From positions 124,001 to 188,000 of the forward strand of contig JAPLLG010000008.1 of the NCBI GenBank assembly GCA_026387665.1: a stretch of 64,000 nucleotides of DNA, given 5' to 3'. The notes under the pieces are model-generated. The model had not been told where the DNA came from. It did no database searches and was given only the letters and a program-made list of their open reading frames with translations. Shown piece after piece: positions 44,030 through 52,590 of this stretch; within the stretch, counting starts at the first letter, position 1, and the number at the start of each line of letters is the position of its first letter. The DNA is from Nitrospirota bacterium. GTDB taxonomy: Bacteria > Nitrospirota > Nitrospiria > Nitrospirales > Nitrospiraceae. A program made the translations under genes and the position numbers.

Positions 44030-45403
44030 ATGGGTGATGTGATGAGGTGCAGGCGTTCGTGCCGGGTGAATCTGCTTGCCGCAGTGGCGGTGGCCTGCGT
44101 TTCTCTTTGGAGTGGAACGGGCTATGCCGGAACGGCATCTGTGCCCAAGGCGGCGCAAGAGGCCTTCGAGAAGAAAGACTATGCCCAGGCGCTGGAGCAG
44201 TTGGCCAAGTTGGAGAAGGACCAGGCCGCCGCTCCGGACGTGCGCCGTCTCAAGATCCGCTCGTTCCTCAAGCTCGGGAATCCCAAAGATGCGCTCGGTG
44301 AGTACGACAAGCTGGAACTCGCGCTGAAACAAGACGACTTGCCTCTTCTGCGAGAGGTGGCGATGGGATTCATCGTCGTCATGGTGAAGGACATGCGCGA
44401 TCAAATGCGCGGAGCGGCCTATACCGCGCTGAAAGAGGTGGATTCGGACGAGACGATTCCCTATTTCGAGGATGGCTTGAGCGACGGGTCCGGGCCGGTC
44501 CGGGTGCTCGCGGTCGAGGGGCTCGGTCGATCCGAGGCCGGTCGGAAATCGATGAAACTGCGCGGGGCCATCGAGGATCAAGCAGGGTTAGTCAAAGCGC
44601 GGGTCGTGAAGGCGCTTGGCAAAACGGGAGACCTTAGCGTGCTGCCGATCGTTGAGGCGGCAACGAAAGACGAGTTGAGCACGGTTCGTATTGCGGCCTA
44701 TAGCGCCTTGATCCGGCTTGGCAAGAAAGAGGCCTGGACGCAATTGCAGCAGGCAGCAGAGTCGCTGAATCCGGAGGATCGAGCCGATGCCATTCGCACG
44801 ATCGTCGACCTGAACGACCAGCGAGGCGTCCCCATCATGATCGAGTCGTTAACCTACAAGCAGCCCTCCGTTCGCGGCGCTGCCGCTCGCGGGCTTGGGC
44901 ATCTCGGACGAAAAGAGGTGCGGGGACAAATCGAGCAGCTCCTGAAAGATCCGATTCCCGGCGTGCGCGAATCGGCGATCGGGAGCTTGGCGGATATGGG
45001 GGGGACGGAATCGGTACCGGCCATCACCAGGTCGCTCGGCGACGGCAGTTTTACGGTCCGCGCCTCGGCAATTGCCGCCTTGCTTCAGCTGGGCCAACCC
45101 TATCGGACTGTGGCGCCCACTGCACAAGCGCTGGCTCAGCAGAACGATACGGCGATGCGGGCGTCCGTCGCCTATGCCCTGGGGAAGGCGACCAAGCCCA
45201 ACGTGTCCGATGCCATCGCCCTGCTGACCAGTTTGACGGCTGATCCGCTTCCCGGTCCCAAGATTGTGGCTATTCGTTCCCTTGGTCATGTGGGGGACCG
45301 TGAGCTGGTTCCCCTCATGAAGGAAGCCCTGCACGACACGAACGATGCCGTGCGGGCCACCGCTGCAGGGGCCCTCTTGCACCTGCTGCAACTGAAGAAA
45401 TAG
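44030..45403 (+). CDS. Secreted HEAT-repeat protein
   Basis: A 457-residue protein. Start ATG 44030 (or 44042) leads to a signal peptide (CRVNLLAAVAVACVSLWSGTGYA). The N-terminal ~100 residues look like TPR units (AAQEAFEKKDYAQALEQLAKL, LKIRSFLKLGNPKDALGEYDKL). About nine HEAT/PBS-lyase repeats follow (IPYFEDGLSDGSGPVRVLAVEGLG, SVRGAAARGLGHLGRKEVRGQ, PGVRESAIGSLADMG). Such solenoids are protein-binding scaffolds. It ends 224 bp before a promoter for the next cupredoxin gene. A periplasmic scaffold for the copper proteins on either side is possible. Confidence 0.85.
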   Translation: MGDVMRCRRSCRVNLLAAVAVACVSLWSGTGYAGTASVPKAAQEAFEKKDYAQALEQLAKLEKDQAAAPDVRRLKIRSFLKLGNPKDALGEYDKLELALKQDDLPLLREVAMGFIVVMVKDMRDQMRGAAYTALKEVDSDETIPYFEDGLSDGSGPVRVLAVEGLGRSEAGRKSMKLRGAIEDQAGLVKARVVKALGKTGDLSVLPIVEAATKDELSTVRIAAYSALIRLGKKEAWTQLQQAAESLNPEDRADAIRTIVDLNDQRGVPIMIESLTYKQPSVRGAAARGLGHLGRKEVRGQIEQLLKDPIPGVRESAIGSLADMGGTESVPAITRSLGDGSFTVRASAIAALLQLGQPYRTVAPTAQALAQQNDTAMRASVAYALGKATKPNVSDAIALLTSLTADPLPGPKIVAIRSLGHVGDRELVPLMKEALHDTNDAVRATAAGALLHLLQLKK

Positions 45404-45439
45404 GCAATTGGCGTACGATTGGCGCCCCCTTGTTTCGGA

Positions 45440-45469
45440 TTGACAGGGTGGGGTAGAGTTTTGTATACA
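45440..45469 (+). promoter_or_regulatory. Sigma-70-type promoter for the second cupredoxin gene
   Basis: TTGACA at 45440-45445, 18 bp, TATACA at 45464-45469. An inverted repeat ACTCGT/ACGAGT (45471-45476 and 45483-45488) with a 6-bp gap lies at the expected start site and could be an operator or a 5' mRNA hairpin. The gene begins at 45628 after AAGGAGG, leaving a ~150-nt leader. Confidence 0.65.
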
Positions 45470-45627
45470 GACTCGTTCTGAGACGAGTCCTGCTTACGCG
45501 AACTGCAATTGAGATCGAGTCACCAGGGTGGAATACGTTCCCGGTTCCCCTCATGGTTGGTGGTAGACGATAAGGGGACGAGAGTATTAATTCAGCGGTT
45601 AGTTGTTCATCACAAGGAGGCAGTCAT

Positions 45628-46422
45628 ATGAAGAGTGCGTTGTCAGTCATATTGGGCGTGGCAGCCGTCGCGTTTGTCGCGGCGCCTTTCACTGCGTTTG
45701 CAGGCGGCAGCATTTCCGGCAAGGTGACCTTTGCTGGAAAGTCTGAGCAGAAGGAGTTTTCCTTCGCGAAGTTCCCGAACCCGAAGTTTTGCGTGAAGAA
45801 CCCCAACAAGGCCTTGATGGATGGCGACAAGCGCTTCTTCAAGACCATTGAAGTCAGCAAGGATGGCGGCCTCAAGGGCGCGGTCGTGGCCGTGGTCGAT
45901 CTGGAAGACAAGGCTTTTGTTGATGCCTATACGGGTACCGAAGTCGTGGCGGAGTTCTGCGAGTTCCTTCCGTTCACCGGTGTGGTCGTGAACAACAAGT
46001 CCTTCAAGGTTGAGAACCATGACGCCGATGCCGATGACCCAAAGTCGGTCCAGGGCGTGCTGCACAATCCGCATAGCTTCGTGGTGAAGGGCTCCAGCTC
46101 GGCCACCGGTTTCAACATCGGTTTGGCCAAGAAGGGCGACAAGCTCGACAAGCCAGTGGTGTTCCGTGGCGGCGCAGAGAAGGATGGCTTCTATCGTTTA
46201 CAGTGTGACCAGCATGAGTTCATGCAGGGCTTCTACCTGCCGGTATCGAATGCCTACTTCGCCGTGGCGAAGGAAGATGGCTCGTTCGAGATCAAGGGCG
46301 TGCCAGCCGGCAAGCACAAAGTTGTGGCCTGGCATCCGTTTGCAGCCAAGGGCAAGAAGGTTGAATTTGACGTGGATGTGACCGAAGGCGGGCCGGCCAC
46401 GCTCAAGGCTGAAATTAAGTAA
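45628..46422 (+). CDS. Secreted cupredoxin-like protein (second copy)
   Basis: A 264-residue exported protein with signal peptide MKSALSVILGVAAVAFVAAPFTAFAG. It resembles the protein at 42200 in layout: a GGSISGKVTFAG start, then a beta domain, then copper ligands His146/His149 (LHNPHSF) and C193-x2-H196-x2-M199 (CDQHEFM). A carboxypeptidase-regulatory repeat (EDGSFEIKGVPAGKHKVVAWHPFAAKG) ends it. Codon use and a strong promoter and ribosome site suggest high expression. It may be the mobile copper carrier of the cluster; the reaction is not known. Confidence 0.78.
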   Translation: MKSALSVILGVAAVAFVAAPFTAFAGGSISGKVTFAGKSEQKEFSFAKFPNPKFCVKNPNKALMDGDKRFFKTIEVSKDGGLKGAVVAVVDLEDKAFVDAYTGTEVVAEFCEFLPFTGVVVNNKSFKVENHDADADDPKSVQGVLHNPHSFVVKGSSSATGFNIGLAKKGDKLDKPVVFRGGAEKDGFYRLQCDQHEFMQGFYLPVSNAYFAVAKEDGSFEIKGVPAGKHKVVAWHPFAAKGKKVEFDVDVTEGGPATLKAEIK

Positions 46423-46456
46423 GCCAACGTTTTGTATCGGCGGGGCAACCCGCAAT

Positions 46457-46493
46457 CGAGGGGCAGCGGAGTAATCCGCTGCCCCTCGTGTTT
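46457..46493 (+). terminator. Rho-independent terminator after the second cupredoxin gene
   Basis: A perfect 14-bp stem (46457-46470 with 46475-46488), GTAA loop, then a T-rich tail. It starts 35 bp after the stop codon. Confidence 0.9.
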
Positions 46494-46549
46494 TTAGCGG
46501 TGCAGGGCCTTGTTCCTTACCTTGCCTTTCACTTTCTGAACTGGGTAAG

Positions 46550-47578
46550 ATGCCGGGTTTTCTGCTCAAAATGCTTGAAAGGGGTCCTGTGTCACGGGAA
46601 CTGTCGCTCGCGGAAATCTTTCAGCTGGGGTACTACTGGGAGACCAAGATTCTATTGACTGCCGTCCGGCTGGATGTGTTTTCCGCTTTGGATGGGAAGC
46701 GGAAGACTCTCCCGGAAGTAGCTGGTCGCCTGGGCGCGCATGAGCAGACCTTGGGATTATTGTTGAATGCTCTGGTCGCGATGCGACTATTGGATAAGAA
46801 CGGGGATTCTTACGGAAATTCGACCGCCGCTGCCACGCATCTGGTCCGCAACTCGTCCCAATATATCGGCCATCTCCTGTTGCTGCACGATGCGGAATGG
46901 GACAACTGGGGCAAGCTGGAGCAGACGATTCGCACGGGCCAGCGATCGGTCGACCGGCATGTCTTCGAGACAGACCCTGAGTTGGGCACCAATGTGCTAG
47001 CGGTCCTCCATCGGATCGGGCAGCAGAGTGGGCCTGATTTTGCCAAACGGCTGCAGCTGAGCGGGCCGGTTCGGCTCTTGGATTTGGGGGGCGGAGCCGG
47101 GACCAACGCGATTGCCTTTTGCCAGGCCTATCCGGAGCTGACCGCGACGGTGTTCGATTTGCCTGCGACGCTCCGACTGACGGAACGAACGGTGAAAGAG
47201 ACCGGTTTGGAATCCAGGATTAGCCTGCTCCCAGGCGATTTCAATAAAGATGGACTCGGTGGACCCTACGATGTGGCCTTGATGTCCGACATTCTGCACT
47301 ATCAAGACTTTGCCACGAATGCCGCATTGGTGAAGAGGGTGCTGGCCCATTTGGCGCCGGGCGGCCGGTTGGTCATCAAGGATCGATTCTTAAACGAAGC
47401 AGGAACCGGTCCTGCCTGGACCACCGCCTTTGCGGTCCATATTCTGGTGAACACGGAACGGGGCGGCTGCTACAAGACGACAGATGCGATGCAGTGGATG
47501 AAGGACGCAGGTTTTTCAACCGTGACAGAGTTGGAGCCCTCAGCGGCGGTGCAGGGCGTGAAAGCTCGTGAAGCGTGA
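46550..47578 (+). CDS. SAM-dependent O-methyltransferase (acetylserotonin-type fold)
   Basis: A 342-residue methyltransferase. Residues ~20-100 form the dimerisation/winged-helix part (LGYYWETKILLTAVRLDVFSAL, LGAHEQTLGLLLNALVAMRLL). The SAM domain has VRLLDLGGGAGTNAIAFCQAYP, TVFDLPATLRLTE and VALMSDILHYQDF, the motif set of family-2 O-methyltransferases. A GTG at 46589 has GAAAGGGG upstream and could be the true start. The methyl acceptor is unknown. It opens the run of genes that continues to the oxidase cluster, but its role there is not clear. Confidence 0.85.
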   Translation: MPGFLLKMLERGPVSRELSLAEIFQLGYYWETKILLTAVRLDVFSALDGKRKTLPEVAGRLGAHEQTLGLLLNALVAMRLLDKNGDSYGNSTAAATHLVRNSSQYIGHLLLLHDAEWDNWGKLEQTIRTGQRSVDRHVFETDPELGTNVLAVLHRIGQQSGPDFAKRLQLSGPVRLLDLGGGAGTNAIAFCQAYPELTATVFDLPATLRLTERTVKETGLESRISLLPGDFNKDGLGGPYDVALMSDILHYQDFATNAALVKRVLAHLAPGGRLVIKDRFLNEAGTGPAWTTAFAVHILVNTERGGCYKTTDAMQWMKDAGFSTVTELEPSAAVQGVKAREA

Positions 47579-47649
47579 AGCGTCTCTCGTGAAGCGCAGG
47601 GTGCGAGCGACGAAATACGAGTGACGGGATACGAACAGCAAGGAATTTC

Positions 47650-48366
47650 ATGATCGAATGGCTCAAACAGCCTGGTTTTTTTGGCACCCATGCCACGGTC
47701 GGGGCGGACATGAGTCAGCTCATGGCGACGTTCTTTACGGGGCTCTTCGTGATTGGCTGGATCCAGGCGCGGAGACGCCGGGCTGATGCCCACCATTGGA
47801 TGATGCTGGGCGGGATGATCGCCATGGTGGCCTTCTTCATGAGCTACTATTTATTCCGCCAATTGGGCGTGCTGGCCTTTGAGGGGAAGGAAGGATTTGG
47901 CGGGTCGCAGGCCCTCTACGATTATGTCTTCATCCCTGTCCTCACGTTGCACATTGTGCTGGTCATTCTCGGATTGATCATGGCGATTTACATGATCGTG
48001 CTGGGTTTCCGCTCTCAACAAGTCGTCGATGGGGCCAGATCGCTCAGGGAAGCGCTGTTACTGACGACCTGGAGGAAGGTCGGGCTGGTCTTCGGCAGCC
48101 TGACCGCGCTGGTGATGCTCTTGTTCTTCTCTCGCGTCGCGACCGCCGGTTTCTCCATGCGGAAATTCGAAGTCTATCTGAGCTTGCTGCTGCTGATCGC
48201 CATTGTCTTCTCGGTCGAGATGACGATCCAGCGGATTTGGCCGAACGGCGCGCGCCGCCATCGGGCGCTTGGCCTGTTCACGATGATCGTCTATTGTGTT
48301 CTCTTTGTGACCGGCACCACCACCTATACGATGCTCTATCTTTTGTATCCGGGAAAGATCGGATGA
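47650..48366 (+). CDS. DUF420-type membrane protein
   Basis: A 238-residue integral membrane protein. ATG 47650 follows AAGGA. Six or seven hydrophobic helices are visible. HHWMMLGGMIAMVAFFMSYY, IPVLTLHIVLVILGLIMAIYMIVLG and the HRALGLFTMIVYCVLFVTGTTTYTMLYLLYP end are the DUF420 pattern, a family found beside haem-copper oxidase assembly genes. Conserved His residues lie at helix ends. It precedes the bd-like oxidase cluster, consistent with an assembly role. No repeat or frameshift is seen. Confidence 0.8.
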   Translation: MIEWLKQPGFFGTHATVGADMSQLMATFFTGLFVIGWIQARRRRADAHHWMMLGGMIAMVAFFMSYYLFRQLGVLAFEGKEGFGGSQALYDYVFIPVLTLHIVLVILGLIMAIYMIVLGFRSQQVVDGARSLREALLLTTWRKVGLVFGSLTALVMLLFFSRVATAGFSMRKFEVYLSLLLLIAIVFSVEMTIQRIWPNGARRHRALGLFTMIVYCVLFVTGTTTYTMLYLLYPGKIG

Positions 48367-48397
48367 CGCAAGAAGTGCTGAGATCTGAGGCCCCGTC

Positions 48398-48892
48398 ATG
48401 CTGACCTGCGGCTGTGGTCGCTGGATGCATACAGAGGGGATTGAAGAACGGTCCTATGATGATGGGACGCCCCAGTGGTTCATTCGAACGGAATGTCGCG
48501 GCTGCGGCTTGAAGGTCGGCATCGATGTCCCTGCCGGTCAGACCGGCGAGCTCGTCGATCGGATGATGTGGACCGATGACGCGCTGCACCGGCTGGATCG
48601 TATACCTCCGTACCTTGCGCCGTTATTCCGTGCGGAGGTGGAGCAGGATGTGCGCACCAGAGGTGAGCGTGTGATTGCCTATGACACGTTGCTTCGACCA
48701 AGGACTGGCGAACGTATCGAGTGGGAGCCTGAAGCAGAGCGTCGCTTGGAGCGGGTGCCGGCGCCGGTCCGTGCCATGGCCCGCATTGAGCTGGAGCGGA
48801 CCGTGGCAGATCGCGGCGAGACACGCATCACCGTCGCCTTGATGGAAGAAGTGAAGGCGCGTTATTTCGGAATGGCCGCACAAAAGACGTAA
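48398..48892 (+). CDS. Zinc-ribbon plus PCP_red-type domain protein
   Basis: A 164-residue protein. The N terminus has a four-Cys zinc-ribbon-like pattern (CGCGRW and, 25 residues on, CRGCG). Two copies of a helical unit follow: WTDDALHRLDRIPPYLAPLFRAEVEQ and WEPEAERRLERVPAPVRAMARIELER, the second with ADRGETRITVALMEEVKARY. This is the PCP_red pattern found at the C terminus of the light-independent protochlorophyllide reductase subunit ChlB. No photosynthesis gene is visible here. In nearby genomes it may act in electron transfer or cofactor handling; this is unproven. Confidence 0.7.
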   Translation: MLTCGCGRWMHTEGIEERSYDDGTPQWFIRTECRGCGLKVGIDVPAGQTGELVDRMMWTDDALHRLDRIPPYLAPLFRAEVEQDVRTRGERVIAYDTLLRPRTGERIEWEPEAERRLERVPAPVRAMARIELERTVADRGETRITVALMEEVKARYFGMAAQKT

Positions 48893-48898
48893 AAGGTA

Positions 48899-48957
48899 AG
48901 ACGTGAAACGTAACACGAGAAGATTTTCCGTCATTTCACGTTTCACGGTTCACGTCT
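48899..48957. repeat. Short inverted repeat before the membrane protein gene
   Basis: AGACGTGAAACGT at the left (48899-48911) is inverted, with a 7-base insertion, in ACGTTTCACGGTTCACGTCT at the right (48938-48957). The words GTGAAACGT and ACGTTTCAC resemble low-complexity direct repeats also seen at 47570-47605 (GTGAAGCGT). Confidence 0.65.
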
Positions 48958-48969
48958 AACGAGCAAATT

Positions 48970-50019
48970 ATGCTACATCGAATGGCATTGCGAGTCTTGC
49001 CCAGCCTCAGTCTGGCCGTTACGGAAGACTCTGTGCGCAAGCAAAAGCGGATCGTCATGTTTGTGCCGGGGCTGGTGGCTTTCGTGGTCTATCGGCTGGC
49101 CAAGCTGTTCTTGCCTCTGTCGGAACCGATCGTCTTGTTGCTGGTCAGCGGCCTGGTTGCGGTGGTCACATCGTTGCTTGCCTATCGCGTCGGTCGCGCC
49201 GCTGTCTGGGGTACGATCCTTCGAGAGGACAGGAGCCGTTTGCTGTTCTGGCTCGGAGGCTGGATCGGGTTTGTCTATGGGGTTCAGTTGTCTCTGCTGG
49301 TCCTGGCGTTGCTCTGGCTCGTCGGCTATGGCTATCTCCAGCATCCGGATGGGCCTGCCATGATGGCCATCATCATTTCCTGTACGGCAGTGGCGCGCGA
49401 TGCTTTTGAGATCGGGCATGTGAGGAAAGTGGCCCTCCTGGGCCGCCTCTTTCCGACGTTTCCCGATGGGCTGGCCCTCCGCACGATGGTCGGCAGCCAT
49501 GCAATGGAACTGGCGCCTTGGGTTGCAGTTGGTCTCATCATTGGAGCATTGGGCGCCTCGCTGGGACACCTCGTCGAGGCGAGCCAGGGAGCGGCCCTGG
49601 TGCAGTTGGCCTCTGTATCGGTGTTGGGGGGGCTGGTTTCTCTCTGTGCCTACTTTGGCGGGCTTCGTCCCAACTCGTCATGGACCCAAGGACTGTTCCA
49701 GACGAAGGCGGGCGAATTGCTGAAATATTGGTGGTGGCCGGGACTCGCCTTTGTTGCGACCTACTATCTGGTGGCGGTTGGGTTTGTGCTGTTCCTCTTG
49801 AGGCAGCCTGGCATTCCCACTACGTATGCGATGGCTAGTGGCGGATTCGTGACCGGCATGATGGCTCTGTATTGTTACTATCTCGGGTTTCGCCGGCAGG
49901 TTGAAGAACAGCAGGGGCAGACGATGTCGAGCGCCTTGCTCCGCTGTCCCTTCGTCATGGGAATCCTTGGCAAGTCATCTGGTGCGGGCGTCTCTATGAC
50001 GGCCGGTTCGAAGGTGTAG
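48970..50019 (+). CDS. Membrane protein preceding the bd-like oxidase subunit
   Basis: A 349-residue integral membrane protein with about eight hydrophobic segments. ATG 48970 or 48982 is possible and ribosome sites are weak. VVYRLAKLFLPLSEPIVLLLV, YRVGRAAVWGTILREDRSRLLFWLGG and DAFEIGHVRKVALLGRLFPTFPDG are visible. The size is near that of CydB (~340-380 residues) and it ends 3 bp before the oxidase-like gene, but I cannot match the CydB motifs. Function is unknown; candidate second subunit or assembly factor. Confidence 0.65.
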   Translation: MLHRMALRVLPSLSLAVTEDSVRKQKRIVMFVPGLVAFVVYRLAKLFLPLSEPIVLLLVSGLVAVVTSLLAYRVGRAAVWGTILREDRSRLLFWLGGWIGFVYGVQLSLLVLALLWLVGYGYLQHPDGPAMMAIIISCTAVARDAFEIGHVRKVALLGRLFPTFPDGLALRTMVGSHAMELAPWVAVGLIIGALGASLGHLVEASQGAALVQLASVSVLGGLVSLCAYFGGLRPNSSWTQGLFQTKAGELLKYWWWPGLAFVATYYLVAVGFVLFLLRQPGIPTTYAMASGGFVTGMMALYCYYLGFRRQVEEQQGQTMSSALLRCPFVMGILGKSSGAGVSMTAGSKV

Positions 50020-50022
50020 TCT

Positions 50023-51894
50023 ATGGGTATGAAGAAGAGAACATACGGAGTTGTGTGGGTTTCTCTCCTCCTGTTGGTGGTGTTGGCCGCCGCGTGGATT
50101 GGCTGGGGCCTTCAGGGCCCGGCTTTTGCTGAGGAGAGCACCGACCTCTATTTCAAGACGCCTGGAACTCCCCAGGGGCCTCCCGCCCCTTCTCCGCAAG
50201 AGACCGTCTATTCGCGCATCGGGTCGTTCGACAGCCGATTGCTCGTCTGGTTCGTCACGCAGCAACATACCTACTTCGGTGGGTTCGTCCTTGCGCTGCC
50301 AATTTTCTGTGTCCTGCTGGAGTTCCTGGGGTTGAGCAGCAGAAAGCCGTCGCTGGCCCTTCGCTATGATGGCCTCGCGCGGGATTTAGCCAAAGTGGCG
50401 CTGCTTGCCCTGTCTGTGACCGCGGTGGTCGGGAGCCTCATGCTGGGGATGTTTATCTGGTTCTATCCCAGCTTCATGAAGTATATGGGCGGGACGTTCA
50501 AGTCCTTTATGCCGCTGTATGCGATCGTGTTTGTCGGGGAATCGCTGCTGCTCATCCTCTATTACTACAGCTGGAACCGGTTGGCTGAGCCATCGTTGAA
50601 GTGGGTGCATGCCTCGATCGGCGTGTTGAGCAATCTGTTCGGGGCGGCCCTGCTGTTCCTGGCGAATTCCTGGTCTGCCTTCATGATGGCGCCGGCCGGC
50701 GTCGATGCGCAGGGGCGGTTTCTGGGGAACGGATGGCATTTGCTCCATTCGGCCCTCTGGAATCCGTTGAATGTCCATCGATTCCTGGCCGATATCATGT
50801 CCGGCGGCGCGGTGGTCCTGGCCTATGCCTGCTATCGTTTCTTTACGAGTAAGACGGACGAAGAGCGCGCCTATTTCGATTGGGTAGGGTACGTCTTTTT
50901 GTTTGTCACGGTCTGTGCGCTTTTGCCGATGCCCTTTGCCGGCTATTGGTTGATGCGGTCGGTCTATGCCTTCAGCCAGAGCATGGGTGTGACGATGATG
51001 GGCGGATTGCTTACCTGGCTCTTCGTGGTGCAGGCCCTCTTGATCGGTGCCTTGTTTCTCGGGGTGAACTATTATCTCTGGCAGAGCATGGCGCGCCTTC
51101 GCGGAGGGGAACGGTATCAGCCTTACTATCAGTCGTTGCTGGCGGTGCTGATGTTGGCCCTGTTCATTTGGCTGACGCCGCATACCGTCATGATGTCGGG
51201 CAGTGAAGTGAAGGCGATGGGCGGTTCGTCGCATCCTGTGGTCGGCAACTACGGCGTGATGTCTGCCAAGAATGGCGCGGTCAATATCTTGATTCTCGTG
51301 ACCACCCTGAGTTTCATCTACTACCGACGCGCCAATCGCACGATGGTCGTATCCTGGGTCAGGAAAGGGAACTTCCTCATCGGGGCGCTGTTCCTGCTCG
51401 GTTCCATTAATATTATTTACCTCTCGGTCTATGGATTCTATTTGCCGGCGAAGCTCCGCGTCGGACTGTCGTCCCCGCAGGCTGTGACGACGTTGACGGT
51501 GCTGGTGGTCGGGCTGGTGATCAATCGTATGATGCTCAAGGGGGCGCTCGTCCATGGACCGGTCCAATGGGGGAAGATTTCGGTCAGGGGCATGGTGGGC
51601 CTCTTCGGATTGGCTGCGGCCTTCTCGTGGGTCATGGGTCTCATGGGCTATATTCGTTCCTCCGGACGGTTGGCATGGCATGTGAGTGAGGTGATGGCCG
51701 ATGTGTCGCCCTGGGCCTTTACGCCGGACTTTGCCTTTGCAGCGAAGATGGTGACGCTCAACATGGTGGTGTTCTGGGGGGCGGTCTTTGCGCTTTTCTG
51801 GATGTGCCAGCGCGATCAGTTGCCGGTGATGGGGGAAGAGTTGGCCGAGGGGGCTGCGCCGGTCCTAGCTCCGTCATCGTCGCAAGAGGCCTGA
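50023..51894 (+). CDS. Cytochrome bd-like oxidase subunit I (first copy)
   Basis: A 623-residue membrane protein with an N-terminal helix and ~14 more. CydA-like motifs: QQHTYFGGFVLALPIF, then ANSWSAFMMAPAGVDAQGR, then WHLLHSALWNPLNVHRFLA, and TPHTVMMSGSEVKAMGGSSHP. These correspond to the haem-binding His and the ANGWMQxPxG region of CydA, with extra His. It is ~100 residues longer than CydA and lacks the usual Q-loop. It starts 3 bp after the preceding membrane protein. Published Nitrospira genome work proposed a bd-like protein as terminal oxidase. This copy lacks a His found in the other copy (FMPLYA against FRPVMH). Confidence 0.85.
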   Translation: MGMKKRTYGVVWVSLLLLVVLAAAWIGWGLQGPAFAEESTDLYFKTPGTPQGPPAPSPQETVYSRIGSFDSRLLVWFVTQQHTYFGGFVLALPIFCVLLEFLGLSSRKPSLALRYDGLARDLAKVALLALSVTAVVGSLMLGMFIWFYPSFMKYMGGTFKSFMPLYAIVFVGESLLLILYYYSWNRLAEPSLKWVHASIGVLSNLFGAALLFLANSWSAFMMAPAGVDAQGRFLGNGWHLLHSALWNPLNVHRFLADIMSGGAVVLAYACYRFFTSKTDEERAYFDWVGYVFLFVTVCALLPMPFAGYWLMRSVYAFSQSMGVTMMGGLLTWLFVVQALLIGALFLGVNYYLWQSMARLRGGERYQPYYQSLLAVLMLALFIWLTPHTVMMSGSEVKAMGGSSHPVVGNYGVMSAKNGAVNILILVTTLSFIYYRRANRTMVVSWVRKGNFLIGALFLLGSINIIYLSVYGFYLPAKLRVGLSSPQAVTTLTVLVVGLVINRMMLKGALVHGPVQWGKISVRGMVGLFGLAAAFSWVMGLMGYIRSSGRLAWHVSEVMADVSPWAFTPDFAFAAKMVTLNMVVFWGAVFALFWMCQRDQLPVMGEELAEGAAPVLAPSSSQEA

Positions 51895-51913
51895 ACAGCG
51901 AAAGGGTTGGAGT

Positions 51914-52570
51914 ATGAATCGAGGGGTGATGATCCAGAGATATCTCGCAGTCTGGCTGGTGCTCTGTGGAAGTTTCATGATGCAGGGCGCGGTCTCGGCG
52001 CAAAACCAATCCTTGGTCTTGGAGGATTTCCAGGCGAAAGAAACGGACGGGTTCCCCTCGAATTGGGACCATGAGAATCAACGAAGCCATTCCAAGGGGC
52101 GTGATGCCTATAAGATTCAGACTGAAAACGGCGTGAGTTTTCTGGCGGCGAAGGATGCGGGGCAGCGGATCAAGAAAAAGAAGATCGATTGGGACCCGAA
52201 GGCCTTTCCTGTCCTCACCTGGCGCTGGCGGTTGAATAAGGCCGCGGCGGGAACGGAGCCGATCGCGGCGATCTATGCCTCGCTGGATACGGATTTGATG
52301 TTCATCCCCGTCTTCACGAAGTATATCTGGAGCGCCACCAAGCCTGAGGGGGTACTGAGCGAGGGGGGCATGTTTAGCGGCGCGGAGATCGTAGTCCAGA
52401 GCGGCACCAAGGATGTCGGGCAATGGATTGAAGAGCGGGTCAACGTCTATGAAGACTTCAAGCGGATTCACAAGCATGAGCCGGCTGCCAAGGCTTGGGG
52501 TATTTCGATTATTGCCGGGCCTGGCGTCGAAATCGATTTCGGTTCGCTGGTGGCTAGCGCAGGGCACTAG
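51914..52570 (+). CDS. DUF3047-type periplasmic protein
   Basis: A 218-residue exported protein. The signal peptide is [40 protein letters not shown] and the region [19 protein letters not shown], then [11 protein letters not shown], match the DUF3047 pattern (beta-sandwich with a conserved WxW). [34 protein letters not shown] is also family-like. Start ATG 51914 follows GAAAGGG. It lies between the bd-like subunit and a small membrane protein and belongs to the cluster by spacing. Its reaction is unknown. Confidence 0.78.
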   Translation: MNRGVMIQRYLAVWLVLCGSFMMQGAVSAQNQSLVLEDFQAKETDGFPSNWDHENQRSHSKGRDAYKIQTENGVSFLAAKDAGQRIKKKKIDWDPKAFPVLTWRWRLNKAAAGTEPIAAIYASLDTDLMFIPVFTKYIWSATKPEGVLSEGGMFSGAEIVVQSGTKDVGQWIEERVNVYEDFKRIHKHEPAAKAWGISIIAGPGVEIDFGSLVASAGH

Positions 52571-52590
52571 AGCATTGGAGTGTAGTTAGC

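Noticed and set aside
50386-51681. A 431-codon open frame on the minus strand of the first bd-like gene
   Set aside because: It mirrors a membrane protein gene and consists of His/Gln/Arg-rich sequence with no domain pattern.
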